Shown in pieces: positions 15,628-23,084 of a stretch of 41,387 bases of DNA. Each line of letters begins with the position of its first letter. Position 1 is the stretch's first letter. A model generated the notes under the pieces. That model was not told the DNA's origin, searched no databases, and was given only the letters and a program-made list of their open reading frames with translations. The DNA is from DAIOFH01 sp036745875 (GTDB lineage Bacteria > Planctomycetota > SZUA-567). The position numbers and the translations under genes are program-made. The stretch spans positions 1-41,387 of the forward strand of contig DAIOFH010000022.1 in assembly GCA_036745875.1 (NCBI GenBank), read 5' to 3'.

Positions 15628-17109
15628 TTACTGCGCCGCCAGTTTCATGATGTTTTCCTGGGTAATTTCCCCACGTCCGAGGCAACCGGCGATCCGGCCC
15701 TGGTTCATGACATAGACACGGTCGGCCATGTTGATGATTTCCGGCATTTCGGAGGAAATCATGATAATGCCGATGCCGCCTTTCACCAGGTCGTTCATGA
15801 TATGGTAAATTTCCGATTTCGCGCCGACGTCCACGCCCCTGGTGGGTTCGTCCATTATCAGGATCCTCGGGTGGCAGGCAAGCCAGCGCCCGATGATCAC
15901 CTTCTGCTGGTTGCCGCCGGAAAGGTTTACCAATGTCTGCTCGAGGCTCGGCGTCTTCGTCGACATCATGTCCACATACTTGTTGGTGATGGCTTCCTCT
16001 TTTGCCTTGTCGACGAATATCCCCTTGATGAATTCGCCAAGCACCTCGATTGTCGTGTTGTAGCGGACGCTTTGCACCAGGTAGGCGGCTTCGTCCTTGC
16101 GGCTTTCAGGCACCAGCGCCAAACCCGCGTCCATGGCGTCAATGGGGGACTTGATGCGGACCTTCTTGCCGGAAATGAAGATTTCCCCGCTATATTCCTT
16201 GGTCAGCCCGAACAGGCATTTCATCAGTTCGCTGCGGCCCGCGCCGACCAGGCCGGCAAAGCCGAGTATCTCCCCGGAATGCAGCTCGAAAGAGGCGTTT
16301 TCGACGCGTTTGCCGTCGTTGATGTCCTTGCAGCTGAGAAGGACATCGCCGGGCGGAAGGAAATCACGGGTGTAATAATTGGTCAGCTCGCGGCCGACCA
16401 TCATGGCGATCAGCTTGTCCTTGGTCGTGTCCCTGACGTTTTCCGTCCCGACGTACGCGCCGTCGCGCAAAACGGTGACACGGTCGCAGATCTGCTCAAG
16501 CTCGCTCATCTTGTGCGAAATATAGATGATGCCGACTCCCTTTTCCTTCAGCGTGCGCATGACGTTGAAGAGGAAATCGACTTCCTTGTCCGAGATGGAG
16601 GACGTGGGCTCGTCCATGACCAGGATGCGGGAATTTTCGGAAATGGCCTTGACGATTTCCACCATCTGCCTCTGGGCGATGGGGGTGGTTTTGACGACCG
16701 CCTCGGCGTCAAGCTTCATGTCGAACGAATCGAGGAGCGCCTGGGCGTCTTCGCGCATTTTGCGGTGGTCGACGAACATGCCTTTCATCGGCTCGCGGCC
16801 AAGGAAAATGTTTTCCGCCACCGTCATGTAGGGCGCGAGGACCAGCTCCTGGTGGATGACCGCAATGCCCAGATCCTTTGAAGTGGGCACGCCGTCGATT
16901 TCGACCTTCTTGCCGTCGATGTAAATTTCGCCGCCGTCGGAGGGGTAAATACCGGCCAATACCTTGATAAGCGTGGATTTTCCCGCGCCGTTTTCGCCCA
17001 TGATGGCGTGCACTTCGCCGCGCTTGAGTTCATAGTCCACCCCTTTGAGGGCATGGACGCCGGGAAAACGCTTATGGATGTTTTTCATTACCAATAATGA
17101 TTCGGGCAT
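15628..17109 (-). CDS. Sugar ABC transporter ATP-binding protein, RbsA/MglA type (second importer)
   Basis: 493 aa with two ATPase domains. The first has Walker A MGENGAGKST, TPIAQRQMVEIVKAI at the signature position and Walker B ILVMDEPTSSI. The second has the degenerate Walker A GLVGAGRSE, signature LSGGNQQKVIIGRWL and Walker B ILIMDEPTRGVDV. The ATG at 17109 (MPESLLVMKN) is preferred, with GGTGAT a few bases upstream. A TTG in frame at 17121 would add four residues. It couples ATP hydrolysis to the permease encoded downstream. A 108-bp gap with a strong hairpin separates it from the binding-protein gene upstream. Confidence 0.95.
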   Translation of the reverse strand: MPESLLVMKNIHKRFPGVHALKGVDYELKRGEVHAIMGENGAGKSTLIKVLAGIYPSDGGEIYIDGKKVEIDGVPTSKDLGIAVIHQELVLAPYMTVAENIFLGREPMKGMFVDHRKMREDAQALLDSFDMKLDAEAVVKTTPIAQRQMVEIVKAISENSRILVMDEPTSSISDKEVDFLFNVMRTLKEKGVGIIYISHKMSELEQICDRVTVLRDGAYVGTENVRDTTKDKLIAMMVGRELTNYYTRDFLPPGDVLLSCKDINDGKRVENASFELHSGEILGFAGLVGAGRSELMKCLFGLTKEYSGEIFISGKKVRIKSPIDAMDAGLALVPESRKDEAAYLVQSVRYNTTIEVLGEFIKGIFVDKAKEEAITNKYVDMMSTKTPSLEQTLVNLSGGNQQKVIIGRWLACHPRILIMDEPTRGVDVGAKSEIYHIMNDLVKGGIGIIMISSEMPEIINMADRVYVMNQGRIAGCLGRGEITQENIMKLAAQ

Positions 17110-17128
17110 TTGTATCACCAATTATACG

Positions 17129-17169
17129 ATGGAAAGTGCCCCATTCCTTAAGAACAAAGCACTTTCCAT
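17129..17169 (-). repeat. Intercistronic hairpin between binding-protein and ATPase genes
   Basis: A perfect 11-bp inverted repeat, ATGGAAAGTGC (17129-17139) and GCACTTTCCAT (17159-17169), encloses 19 nt. No T-run follows in the minus direction. Such a structure fits 3'-end protection of the binding-protein message, which importers need in excess. Confidence 0.85.
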
Positions 17170-17217
17170 GCGAGATCATTCAGAGCACATCATGCTGCAA
17201 CAATGCGGAATCCCGGC

Positions 17218-18153
17218 TTATTGCCAGCCATCGGTGCCGAATTCCTTGACGTTTTCGGCATTGATCATGAAGGTCGGGACCGGGTAGCGGGCGTCGACCT
17301 TTTCGCCGTTCAGGAATTTGTACATGACCTGGACCGCGGTCTTGGCCATGGTCATGGGGGACTGCGCGCCGGAACCGGCGATGAGGGACTTGCCGGAGGC
17401 CATTTCGCCCTTGATGTCCGGGGAGCCGTCGACGCCGTAGATCAGGCAGTTCTTGACGCCGGCAGCGTTGGCGGCGGCGAGAGCGCCCAGGGCTGTCGGG
17501 TCGTTGCCGCCGAAGATCGCGACGACGTTCGGGTTGGCCTGGAGAAGGTCTTCGGCCTGGCGCATGGCGACTTCGAGGTTGCCCCTGGCGTCAAGCTGGC
17601 CGACGATCTGGAAGCCCTTGCCGTTGATGGCGTCGAGGAAGCCGTTGGTGCGGTCGACGACTGACTGCATGGTCGGGCTGTCTAGGATGATGATCGGGCC
17701 GCCGTTGGGGAGGCGCTTGACGAGGTCTTCGCCGCAGACCTTGCCGGCGTTGTAGTTGTCGGAGCCGATGTAGGAGGTGACATAGGACATGTCGGCGACT
17801 TCGGCGTCGAAGTTGAAGACCGGGATGCCGGCCTGCTTCAACTGGTCGAGGGCCGGGCGGATGCCTTCGGCGTCAACCGGGTTGAGGAGGATCGCGTCGA
17901 TGTCCTGCGCGATCATGTCTTCGACCTGGCTGATCTGGAGGGTGGCGTTGTTGGCGGGGTCGGTGGAAATAAAGGTGTCGCCGTTGTCTTCGACCATCTT
18001 GCGCATGGTTTTTTCGATAAGCACGAAGAAGGGGTTGCTGCCGTCCATCGCGGTGTACCCGATCTTCCTCTTTTCGCCGGAGATGGCGACGCCCGAGAAC
18101 AGGGCGGCCACGAGGCAGACGGACATGATACGAACCAGAAGATTCTTTCTCAT
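17218..18153 (-). CDS. Sugar ABC transporter periplasmic substrate-binding protein, RbsB-like (second importer)
   Basis: 311 aa with a Sec signal peptide (MRKNLLVRIMSVCLVAALFS, cleavage near residue 25). The mature part has the ribose-binding-protein pattern: KIGYTAMDGSNPFFVLIEKT at the first strand, ISQVEDMIAQDIDAILLNPV, GIPVFNFDAEV, YIGSDNYNAG and FGGNDPTALGALAAANAAGV, so a pentose or hexose ligand is likely. The start at 18153 has GGAGG 6 nt upstream; a longer frame to 18219 lacks one. It is the first gene of the operon, with two LacI/GalR-type palindromes upstream. Confidence 0.95.
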   Translation of the reverse strand: MRKNLLVRIMSVCLVAALFSGVAISGEKRKIGYTAMDGSNPFFVLIEKTMRKMVEDNGDTFISTDPANNATLQISQVEDMIAQDIDAILLNPVDAEGIRPALDQLKQAGIPVFNFDAEVADMSYVTSYIGSDNYNAGKVCGEDLVKRLPNGGPIIILDSPTMQSVVDRTNGFLDAINGKGFQIVGQLDARGNLEVAMRQAEDLLQANPNVVAIFGGNDPTALGALAAANAAGVKNCLIYGVDGSPDIKGEMASGKSLIAGSGAQSPMTMAKTAVQVMYKFLNGEKVDARYPVPTFMINAENVKEFGTDGWQ

Positions 18154-18309
18154 AACATCCTCCCTTGATAGTTTACTCTCTGAAAAAGACGAACATTTGC
18201 CGGAAATCCGGCTGTACAAATCCCCAAACCCAATTGTAATCGATTACTATGCGACTCTGCTCGAAAAATCACATGAGTGGATCCTAATAAATTCACGGTC
18301 TGGAACAGA

Positions 18310-18323
18310 TATAAACGTTGATA
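18310..18323 (-). promoter_or_regulatory. LacI/GalR-type operator 1
   Basis: TATAAACGTTGATA on the plus strand is a palindrome apart from one base pair, centred on CpG at 18316/18317. Confidence 0.5.
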
Positions 18324-18351
18324 TAGCGACAGTACTTACCATACAACAAAA

Positions 18352-18365
18352 TGGTAACGTTTTCA
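18352..18365 (-). promoter_or_regulatory. LacI/GalR-type operator 2
   Basis: TGGTAACGTTTTCA on the plus strand shares the AACGTT core and T/A ends with operator 1. The centre at 18358/18359 is 42 bp from that of operator 1, about four helical turns, which would let one dimer pair or tetramer bind both on the same face. Confidence 0.5.
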
Positions 18366-18459
18366 GGTAGATTGTTGATAGCAGTAGAATTGCAGATTTT
18401 CCAAAAAAGTCAAGACTTTTGTAAAGGTTTTTCTATAGTATTTCACAACGATCTTCCCG

Positions 18460-19434
18460 CTATGCGCCAAAGGAATCCGCCAGCAGGCGCTCGGCCAAAG
18501 CGTCGGCATCTTCGTCCCCCGCCTCGACCAAGGCGGCTGGAAATTTCCTGAACCAGGTGTCCTGGCTTCTGACAAGTTTATTGGTATTCAGGCACAGGCG
18601 TTCGATCGCCTCCTCCCATTTTGCCGTCCCCTCGAAGTAGGGGAAAAATTCCTTGTAGCCGACCGCCTGGAGGGGTGTGCGGGACATCGATTCGCGATTG
18701 GCGAATACATACTCTACCTCGTCCCTCAGACCTTCCTTCTCCATCCTCGCCACCCTGGCCCGGATGCGGGAATGGACGTCATCCCGGCTTCTGACGATTC
18801 GCGCCATGACGAAATCGTGGCGCGGATTGGCGAAAAAAGGCGGCGGTTCGGCGGCGTAATCCGTATTGCCCGAATGAAAACCGGCCCACTCCTTCTGGCG
18901 CGAACTGATCCCGTCGCCGGTGAGCCTGATCACTTCAAGCGCCCGCACGAGCCGGCGCAGGTCGGATGGATGGATTTTAAGAGCGGCGGCGGGATCCAGG
19001 CTGGACAGCTCCGCATGCAAGGCGGGAGTGCCCTCCAGCGCCGCTTTTTCCTCGATTTCGGCGCGTATAGCCGGGTCAGCGCCCGGTCCTTCGAAAAGAC
19101 CGTCCAGAAGCGCCTTATAATAGAATGCGGTTCCCCCGGACAGTACAGGCACTTTTCCGCGCGCGGTAATATCCGCTATCGCCCTATCGGCGGCGGCGAC
19201 AAAATCGGCGGCGGAAAACGTCTCCGTCGGGGCCACCAGATCAAGGCAATGGTGAGGGACATCCCGCCTGTCTGGGAGCGAAGCCTTGGCTGTGGCGATA
19301 TCAAGTCCCGTATAGACCTTCATGGAATCGACGGAGATGATCTCCCCGCCGATTTTTTTGGCCACCGCCAGGGCAAGTTGTTCCTTCCCCGAGGCGGTGG
19401 TGCCGACGATGATTCTGAGAGGAGATTTTTGCAT
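18460..19434 (-). CDS. miaA: tRNA dimethylallyltransferase (MiaA)
   Basis: 324 aa. MiaA transfers dimethylallyl from DMAPP to A37 of tRNAs reading UNN codons. Visible are the P-loop region VGTTASGKEQL (residues 10-20), GEIISVDSMKVYTGLDIATA, HHCLDLVAPTETFSAADF, VLSGGTAFYYKALLDG, DLRRLVRALEV and the late LNTNKLVRSQDTWFRKF. Two deviations stand out: the P-loop Thr/Ser that normally follows GK is Glu18, and the usual Pro of GPTASGK is Thr12. The ATG at 19434 puts the P-loop at its normal distance from the N-terminus; a TTG 63 nt upstream would overlap rnr. It is the last gene of the kinase homologue-serS-rnr-miaA series, 49 bp after rnr. Confidence 0.93.
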   Translation of the reverse strand: MQKSPLRIIVGTTASGKEQLALAVAKKIGGEIISVDSMKVYTGLDIATAKASLPDRRDVPHHCLDLVAPTETFSAADFVAAADRAIADITARGKVPVLSGGTAFYYKALLDGLFEGPGADPAIRAEIEEKAALEGTPALHAELSSLDPAAALKIHPSDLRRLVRALEVIRLTGDGISSRQKEWAGFHSGNTDYAAEPPPFFANPRHDFVMARIVRSRDDVHSRIRARVARMEKEGLRDEVEYVFANRESMSRTPLQAVGYKEFFPYFEGTAKWEEAIERLCLNTNKLVRSQDTWFRKFPAALVEAGDEDADALAERLLADSFGA

Positions 19435-19483
19435 AGGTTTCTTAACTACAGAGCGAAGAGGATACGCTGAAAGCGTGAAAAAC

Positions 19484-21784
19484 TCACTCGCATCCAAGGA
19501 AATACAACTCGCACTGGCGCGCGGCCAGGTCGACCTTCTTGACCCTAACCTTGACGATCTGGCCGATATGGAAGCCGGGATCGCCGGCCATGGCGCGTTT
19601 TTTCGCCTTCTTTTTACCTGTCGCGACGGGCGGGAGTTCTTCGCGGCAGGAAAAACCCTTTCGCGCCAGGTCGGCGCGGGGGATCAGGCTTTCCACAAAA
19701 TAACCGGCAATCTCCACAAAAATGCCGAACTTCTTCACACCGGTCACCACCGCTTCGAATTCCTTGTCCGTCGCGCGGGACAGGAGTTCCAGGCGGCGGA
19801 AATCCTTGACCGCCTCCTCGATTTTCATCGCCCGCCGTTCGCGGCCGGAGCAGTGGAAGCCGAGCTGTTCCAGGTTTTCGTCGACGAGGACCGGCTTGTG
19901 CAGTTTTTTCGGCAGCGTGTTGGCCTTTTCCGCACCCTTGTCAAAGGCGAGGTCAAGCATCTGGTGCAGGAAAAGGTCGGGATAACGCCGGATGGGACTG
20001 GTAAAGTGCATGTATTTGGTAAAATTCAAGGCAAAATGCCCGACATCCGAATCCGGACCGTAGACAGCCTGCTGGAAGCTTTTCAGGATCATCAGGTTGA
20101 TCGCATGCTCCTCCGGCCGGCCCTTGACCTTGCTCACGACCGCCATCAGTTTTTTCCTGGAAAACGGCGGCTTGAACGGATAGCCGGAGGCGGTGAGGAA
20201 CTCGGCCAATTCCTCGACCCGTTCCTCCTTCGGCGACGGGTGCTGGCGGTGCAGGGACGGCAATCCGTTCTGGGCGGCCCATTCGGCGACGGCCCGGTTG
20301 GCCGCCAGCATGAATTCCTCCACCAATTGGTGGGAAAAATCGTGTTCCACCTCCTCCATGCCCTGCGCGACCCCGTCCGAGTCGATGACCACGCGGTATT
20401 CGGAAAGGTTGAGTTCTATGGAGTCGTTGGCCAGGCGTTTTTTCCTGAGCCGCATGGCGAGGTCGTGGAGGTTGACGACCGTGTCCAGGACATCCTTGTC
20501 AGGGAAGGCGTCGGCAAGGTCCGGATGCATTATTAGATCCCTGACCTCCTCGTAAGTGAAGCGCTTACGGCTGCGGATAATCGAGCGGTGGATCGAATAG
20601 TTCACCCGGTTTGCTTCGGCGTCGAAATGCAGCCGCACCGTCTTGGCGGGGCGCACTTCGTCCGGGCGCAGGGAACAGATATCGTTGGATATTTCTTCCG
20701 GAAGCATGGGGATGACGCGTTCAGGCAGATAAATGCTGGTCGAACGCTCCCGCGCTTCTTCATCCAGGATGGAATCGGGGACGACGTAATGCGCCACATC
20801 GGCGATATGGACATCGACGACGAAGCCGCCATCCTTGTCCGGCTTGATTGACAGGGCGTCGTCGAAATCGCGGGCGTCCTGCGGGTCGATGGTGCAGGTA
20901 ATCTGTCCGGTCAGGTCGAAGCGGGCCTGCATTTCCTCGGGGTTCAGGTCGCGCAACAGGGCGCGGGCCGATTTCAGGACATCCTGCGGGAAAGGCCCCG
21001 GCGCGTCGTTTTCCGCGAGAATCGCGGCCGTTTCCGTATCAGGATCGCCGGATGGGCCGAGGACCTCTATGATCGTGGCCCTTGCCCCGCCCGGATCGTT
21101 GGGCCAGCTGATGACTTCCAGCAGCACCTTCATGCCGGCAGCCGGGGGAGTCAATCCGCCCGCCCGGTCGCCAAGGGTGAGGCGCACGGACGCCTTGGTG
21201 GAAAGACCCGCGCGCTCGGCGTTGCGCCGGCGGCGTTGCGACTTGGCAACCTGGGAAGCGGTCTTTTCGGGTGCCAGGGGCGAAAAGTCGATGGCAAATT
21301 CGTAATGGTTCCTTGGGTCTTCGGTGACCGCGCGCCCCGACGAAAGCATCCGGGCGACGATGCGGTTGCGGGCGCGCTCAAGCACCTCCATGACGACGCC
21401 GGAGACGCGGCGGTCGCGGCGTTCCTCGTTTTCTATCACCCGTACGCGCACCTTGTCGCCGTCAAAGGCGTCAAGCATCGCGTCGGGCGGGACAAAGATA
21501 TCCTGCTCGTCAGGGTCGTCCGGGAGGAGGAAGCCGTGTCCGGCCATCGCAATATCGATGGTGCCGTCCAGGATCTTCTCCTTGCCCCTCAGCCGCCAGC
21601 GGGCGTCCTTGCCGCGTTTGACCAGGCCGGTGGAGCGAATATCCTCCAGAACCCCACGGAATTTGTAGAATTCGTCTCCGGGTATTTCCAAAATCTTCGC
21701 CATGTCCCTCGACCGCATCGGCTGGTAGCGGGGATCGGCGAACAGCGCGCGCAGCGCTTTTTCATATTGCTTGTTGTTTTCCAC
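19484..21784 (-). CDS. rnr: Ribonuclease R (RNB-family 3'-5' exoribonuclease)
   Basis: 766 aa, near the usual size. It has an N-terminal winged-helix-like region (about 1-65), cold-shock/OB domains, and an RNB catalytic domain beginning with TIDPQDARDFDDAL (298-311), whose Asp residues bind the catalytic Mg ions. Further catalytic-domain blocks are VDVHIADVAHYV and YMHFTSPIRRYPDL. A C-terminal S1 domain (about 655-766) is interrupted by a Lys-rich loop (GKKKAKKRA). A basic insert with RRRR lies at about 175-200. It degrades structured RNA and acts in rRNA and mRNA quality control. The start is GTG at 21784, three bases after the serS stop, with GGAG 8 nt upstream inside serS, indicating coupled translation. 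Confidence 0.96.
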   Translation of the reverse strand: MENNKQYEKALRALFADPRYQPMRSRDMAKILEIPGDEFYKFRGVLEDIRSTGLVKRGKDARWRLRGKEKILDGTIDIAMAGHGFLLPDDPDEQDIFVPPDAMLDAFDGDKVRVRVIENEERRDRRVSGVVMEVLERARNRIVARMLSSGRAVTEDPRNHYEFAIDFSPLAPEKTASQVAKSQRRRRNAERAGLSTKASVRLTLGDRAGGLTPPAAGMKVLLEVISWPNDPGGARATIIEVLGPSGDPDTETAAILAENDAPGPFPQDVLKSARALLRDLNPEEMQARFDLTGQITCTIDPQDARDFDDALSIKPDKDGGFVVDVHIADVAHYVVPDSILDEEARERSTSIYLPERVIPMLPEEISNDICSLRPDEVRPAKTVRLHFDAEANRVNYSIHRSIIRSRKRFTYEEVRDLIMHPDLADAFPDKDVLDTVVNLHDLAMRLRKKRLANDSIELNLSEYRVVIDSDGVAQGMEEVEHDFSHQLVEEFMLAANRAVAEWAAQNGLPSLHRQHPSPKEERVEELAEFLTASGYPFKPPFSRKKLMAVVSKVKGRPEEHAINLMILKSFQQAVYGPDSDVGHFALNFTKYMHFTSPIRRYPDLFLHQMLDLAFDKGAEKANTLPKKLHKPVLVDENLEQLGFHCSGRERRAMKIEEAVKDFRRLELLSRATDKEFEAVVTGVKKFGIFVEIAGYFVESLIPRADLARKGFSCREELPPVATGKKKAKKRAMAGDPGFHIGQIVKVRVKKVDLAARQCELYFLGCE

Positions 21785-21787
21785 TTG

Positions 21788-23065
21788 TTACTCCGGTTTT
21801 ATGACAGTTACCCCGCCCATGTACGGCCACAACACCTCGGGAATGGCGATGGAGCCGTCCTTCCGCTGGTTGTTTTCGATAATGGCCGTGACCGTGCGGG
21901 GCAAGGCGACGCCGCTGGCGTTGAGGGTGTGTGCCATCACAGGCTTTTTGTCCTCGCCACGATAGCGGATATTGGCCCTGCGGGCCTGGTAATCGGTGAA
22001 GTTCGAGCAGGAACTCGCCTCGAGCCACTTGCAGACGCCGGCCGACCATACTTCAAAATCATAGCACTTGGCGGCAGCGAAGGACATGTCGCCGGTGGAA
22101 AGGTTCAGGACGCGGTACGGCAGGTTCAGGGACTGGAGGACAGCTTCGACGTCGAGGCGCAATTTTTCGTGCTCGTCCCAGCTGTCCTCGGCGCGGCAGA
22201 ACTTGACCAGTTCGACCTTGTTGAACTGGTGGACGCGCAGCAGCCCGCGCGTATCTTTCCCTGCCGCCCCCGCTTCGCGGCGGAAACAGGCCGAATAGGC
22301 GCAATATTTCAGCGGCAGCTCCTGCGGGTCGAGAATTTCGTCGCGGTGGATGTTGGTGATCGGCACCTCCGCCGTCGGGATGAGGAAAAGGTCGTCATCC
22401 TTGTCGCAGTGGTACATGTCCTCCTCGAGCTTCGGAATCTGTCCCGTGCCGATCATCGAGTCGCGGTTGACGAGGAAGGGCGGGAACCATTCGGTATAGC
22501 CGTGGCGGGAAGTGTGGAAATCGAGGAAGAAGTTAAAGAGGGCGCGTTCGAGGCGCGCACCCATGCCCCGGTAGAGGATAAATCCGGCGCCGGCGATTTT
22601 TACGCCGCGCTTGAGGTCGAGCATGCCGAGCCTTTCGCACAGTTCCCAGTGCGGCTTGGGTTCGAAGTCGAACTCGGGAATCTGGCCCCAGCTGGCGACT
22701 TCCACATTCGCTTCGGCGTCGACCCCGACGGGGGCGTCTTCCGAGGGGTGGTTGGGAATGGCGAGCATGATCGCTTCGAGTTCGACCTTGATGCCGCGTT
22801 CCTCTTCTTCGAGGTCGGCGATCTGCTGGCCGACCGATTTCATTTCAGTTTGCAGGCCGAGGGTGTCTTCCCCGGCTTTTTTGCGCGTGGCGATTTCCTT
22901 GGATACACGGTTGCGTTCGTTCTGAAGGCCTTCCTTGGTGAGAAGTATCTCGCGCCGCCTGGCGTCGAGTGCAACCGCCCTGTCGACGTCGACAGTGACG
23001 TTTTTCAACTTCGCCGCTTCGCGAAGGTAATCGGGGTTGTCTTTCAGCAATCGCATGTCTAGCAT
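21788..23065 (-). CDS. serS: Seryl-tRNA synthetase
   Basis: 425 aa, full length, class II aminoacyl-tRNA synthetase. The N-terminal tRNA-binding coiled coil (about 30-105) begins after MLDMRLLKDNPDYL. Motif 2 is in ACFRREAGAAGKDTRGLLRV, and motif 3 lies near LNASGVALPRTVTAIIENNQ. The TAEVPITNIH serine-site segment is present. It charges tRNA-Ser and tRNA-Sec with serine. The first ATG is kept because the family normally starts MLD; GGGAG lies 10 nt upstream. Its stop is followed almost at once by rnr, and it starts 19 bp after the kinase homologue ends. Confidence 0.97.
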   Translation of the reverse strand: MLDMRLLKDNPDYLREAAKLKNVTVDVDRAVALDARRREILLTKEGLQNERNRVSKEIATRKKAGEDTLGLQTEMKSVGQQIADLEEEERGIKVELEAIMLAIPNHPSEDAPVGVDAEANVEVASWGQIPEFDFEPKPHWELCERLGMLDLKRGVKIAGAGFILYRGMGARLERALFNFFLDFHTSRHGYTEWFPPFLVNRDSMIGTGQIPKLEEDMYHCDKDDDLFLIPTAEVPITNIHRDEILDPQELPLKYCAYSACFRREAGAAGKDTRGLLRVHQFNKVELVKFCRAEDSWDEHEKLRLDVEAVLQSLNLPYRVLNLSTGDMSFAAAKCYDFEVWSAGVCKWLEASSCSNFTDYQARRANIRYRGEDKKPVMAHTLNASGVALPRTVTAIIENNQRKDGSIAIPEVLWPYMGGVTVIKPE

Positions 23066-23084
23066 TGGTGCAATTCTCCCAGTC

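Larger units (their letters stand above)
18154..18459 (-). promoter_or_regulatory. 306-bp promoter region of the second sugar importer
   Basis: This gap between the miaA stop and the binding-protein start is AT-rich. On the minus strand TTGACT (18408-18413) is a good -35, but no strong -10 stands at the right distance. TATATC at about 18319-18324 is an alternative -10, partly inside the downstream operator. Two operator-like palindromes are listed separately. No gene or RNA is seen. Confidence 0.4.

Noticed and set aside
21236..23062. Long plus-strand open frame opposite serS and rnr
   Set aside because: It is the mirror of two conserved genes, with Arg/Val/Asp-rich low-complexity translation and no ribosome site.
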